DNA of 29,771 bases, from positions 9,580-39,350 of the forward strand of contig JALHDI010000025.1 in assembly GCA_022839045.1 (NCBI GenBank), read 5' to 3'. The position numbers and the translations under genes were made by a program. Origin of the DNA: Sporomusaceae bacterium (GTDB lineage Bacteria > Bacillota_C > Negativicutes > Sporomusales_B > UBA7701). This document shows, piece by piece, positions 29,686 through 29,771 of this stretch (positions within the stretch are counted from its first letter, which is position 1; the number at the start of each line of letters is the position of its first letter). Below the pieces are notes generated by a model, which searched no databases, was not told the DNA's origin, and saw nothing but the letters and a program-made list of their open reading frames with translations.

Positions 29686-29771
29686 TTCTCTGTTAGGTGA
29701 GGCTCCTGCATAAACAGAGGCCACTGCCCGGAAACGTCGAGAGACGCCAATGGGTATAACAGGTATTACCG
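29686..29771 (+). promoter_or_regulatory. M-box (ykoK) magnesium riboswitch, cut by the window end
   Basis: The segment carries conserved M-box strings: TTAGGTGAGGCTCCTGCAT, then CACTGCCC, GACGCCAATGGGT and AACAGG in the correct order and spacing. This class senses Mg2+ and usually stops transcription of magnesium transporter genes when Mg2+ is plentiful. The 3' part and the regulated gene lie beyond the window; an mgtE- or corA-type gene is expected by precedent. Confidence 0.9.

Noticed and set aside
1..29771. Mobile elements, tRNA or rRNA genes
   Set aside because: No transposase, integrase, terminal inverted repeats, tRNA cloverleaf or rRNA segment was recognised on either strand.

Overview
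The window is GC-rich (roughly 58-60 percent by eye) and looks like a diderm, spore-forming Firmicute of the Negativicutes, closest in style to the Sporomusaceae. Gram-positive-style signals (strong Shine-Dalgarno sites, many intrinsic terminators, M-box and yybP-ykoY riboswitches, a YkuS homologue) sit beside outer-membrane features: a YadA-type trimeric autotransporter with its membrane anchor, a LolD/MacB-like export system and a NapH/NapG electron-transfer protein. The lineage is inferred from gene content only. No tRNA, rRNA, CRISPR array, transposase or phage gene was seen.

Layout. 1-4604: signalling cluster with the end of a histidine kinase, a REC-HDOD regulator, a second REC protein and a Cache-sensor histidine kinase. 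4683-6050: a membrane polyferredoxin that reads as a NapH-NapG fusion. 6073-7921: dgoK and a KDPG/KDPGal aldolase, the last two steps of a 2-keto-3-deoxy sugar acid pathway. 7948-10995 (minus): a tripartite tricarboxylate transporter, tctC-tctB-tctA. 11303-13552: a SYLF protein, a LarA-superfamily protein and a decayed glcD remnant. 13581-13817 (minus): a small HMA-fold protein with a HypB-like CxxCGC start. 14056-18214: an ABC ATPase, FtsX-type permease and HlyD-type adaptor. 18227-18688 (minus): an unknown secreted protein. 18689-21421: two secreted beta-roll proteins, one head-only and one a full trimeric autotransporter. 21436-24123: a 52-codon ORF, a YkuS-like protein, a cell-wall amidase and a metallophosphoesterase. 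24190-25992: motAB. 26027-28466: a YcaO enzyme converging on a 104-residue protein with 22 cysteines. 28530-29546: a Mn-type riboswitch and TerC. 29638-end: a perfect promoter and the start of an M-box Mg riboswitch.

The most promising undescribed system is the YcaO/Cys-rich pair. The YcaO protein keeps the nucleotide-binding motifs of the E. coli YcaO type but ends in a new five-cysteine cluster. The convergent neighbour is built of repeated nine-residue Cys units. Both genes are preceded by sequences resembling the same late-sporulation (SigK-type) promoter with identical 17-bp spacing. This suggests either a sporulation-linked modified peptide or a Cys-rich spore-surface or metal-binding protein with a dedicated YcaO; the sequence cannot decide. 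Other notable points are a perfect 30-bp duplication inside the Mn riboswitch, a 10-bp duplication that stretches the dgoK promoter spacer, the NapH-NapG fusion, and an autotransporter with a C-terminal tail beyond its membrane anchor.
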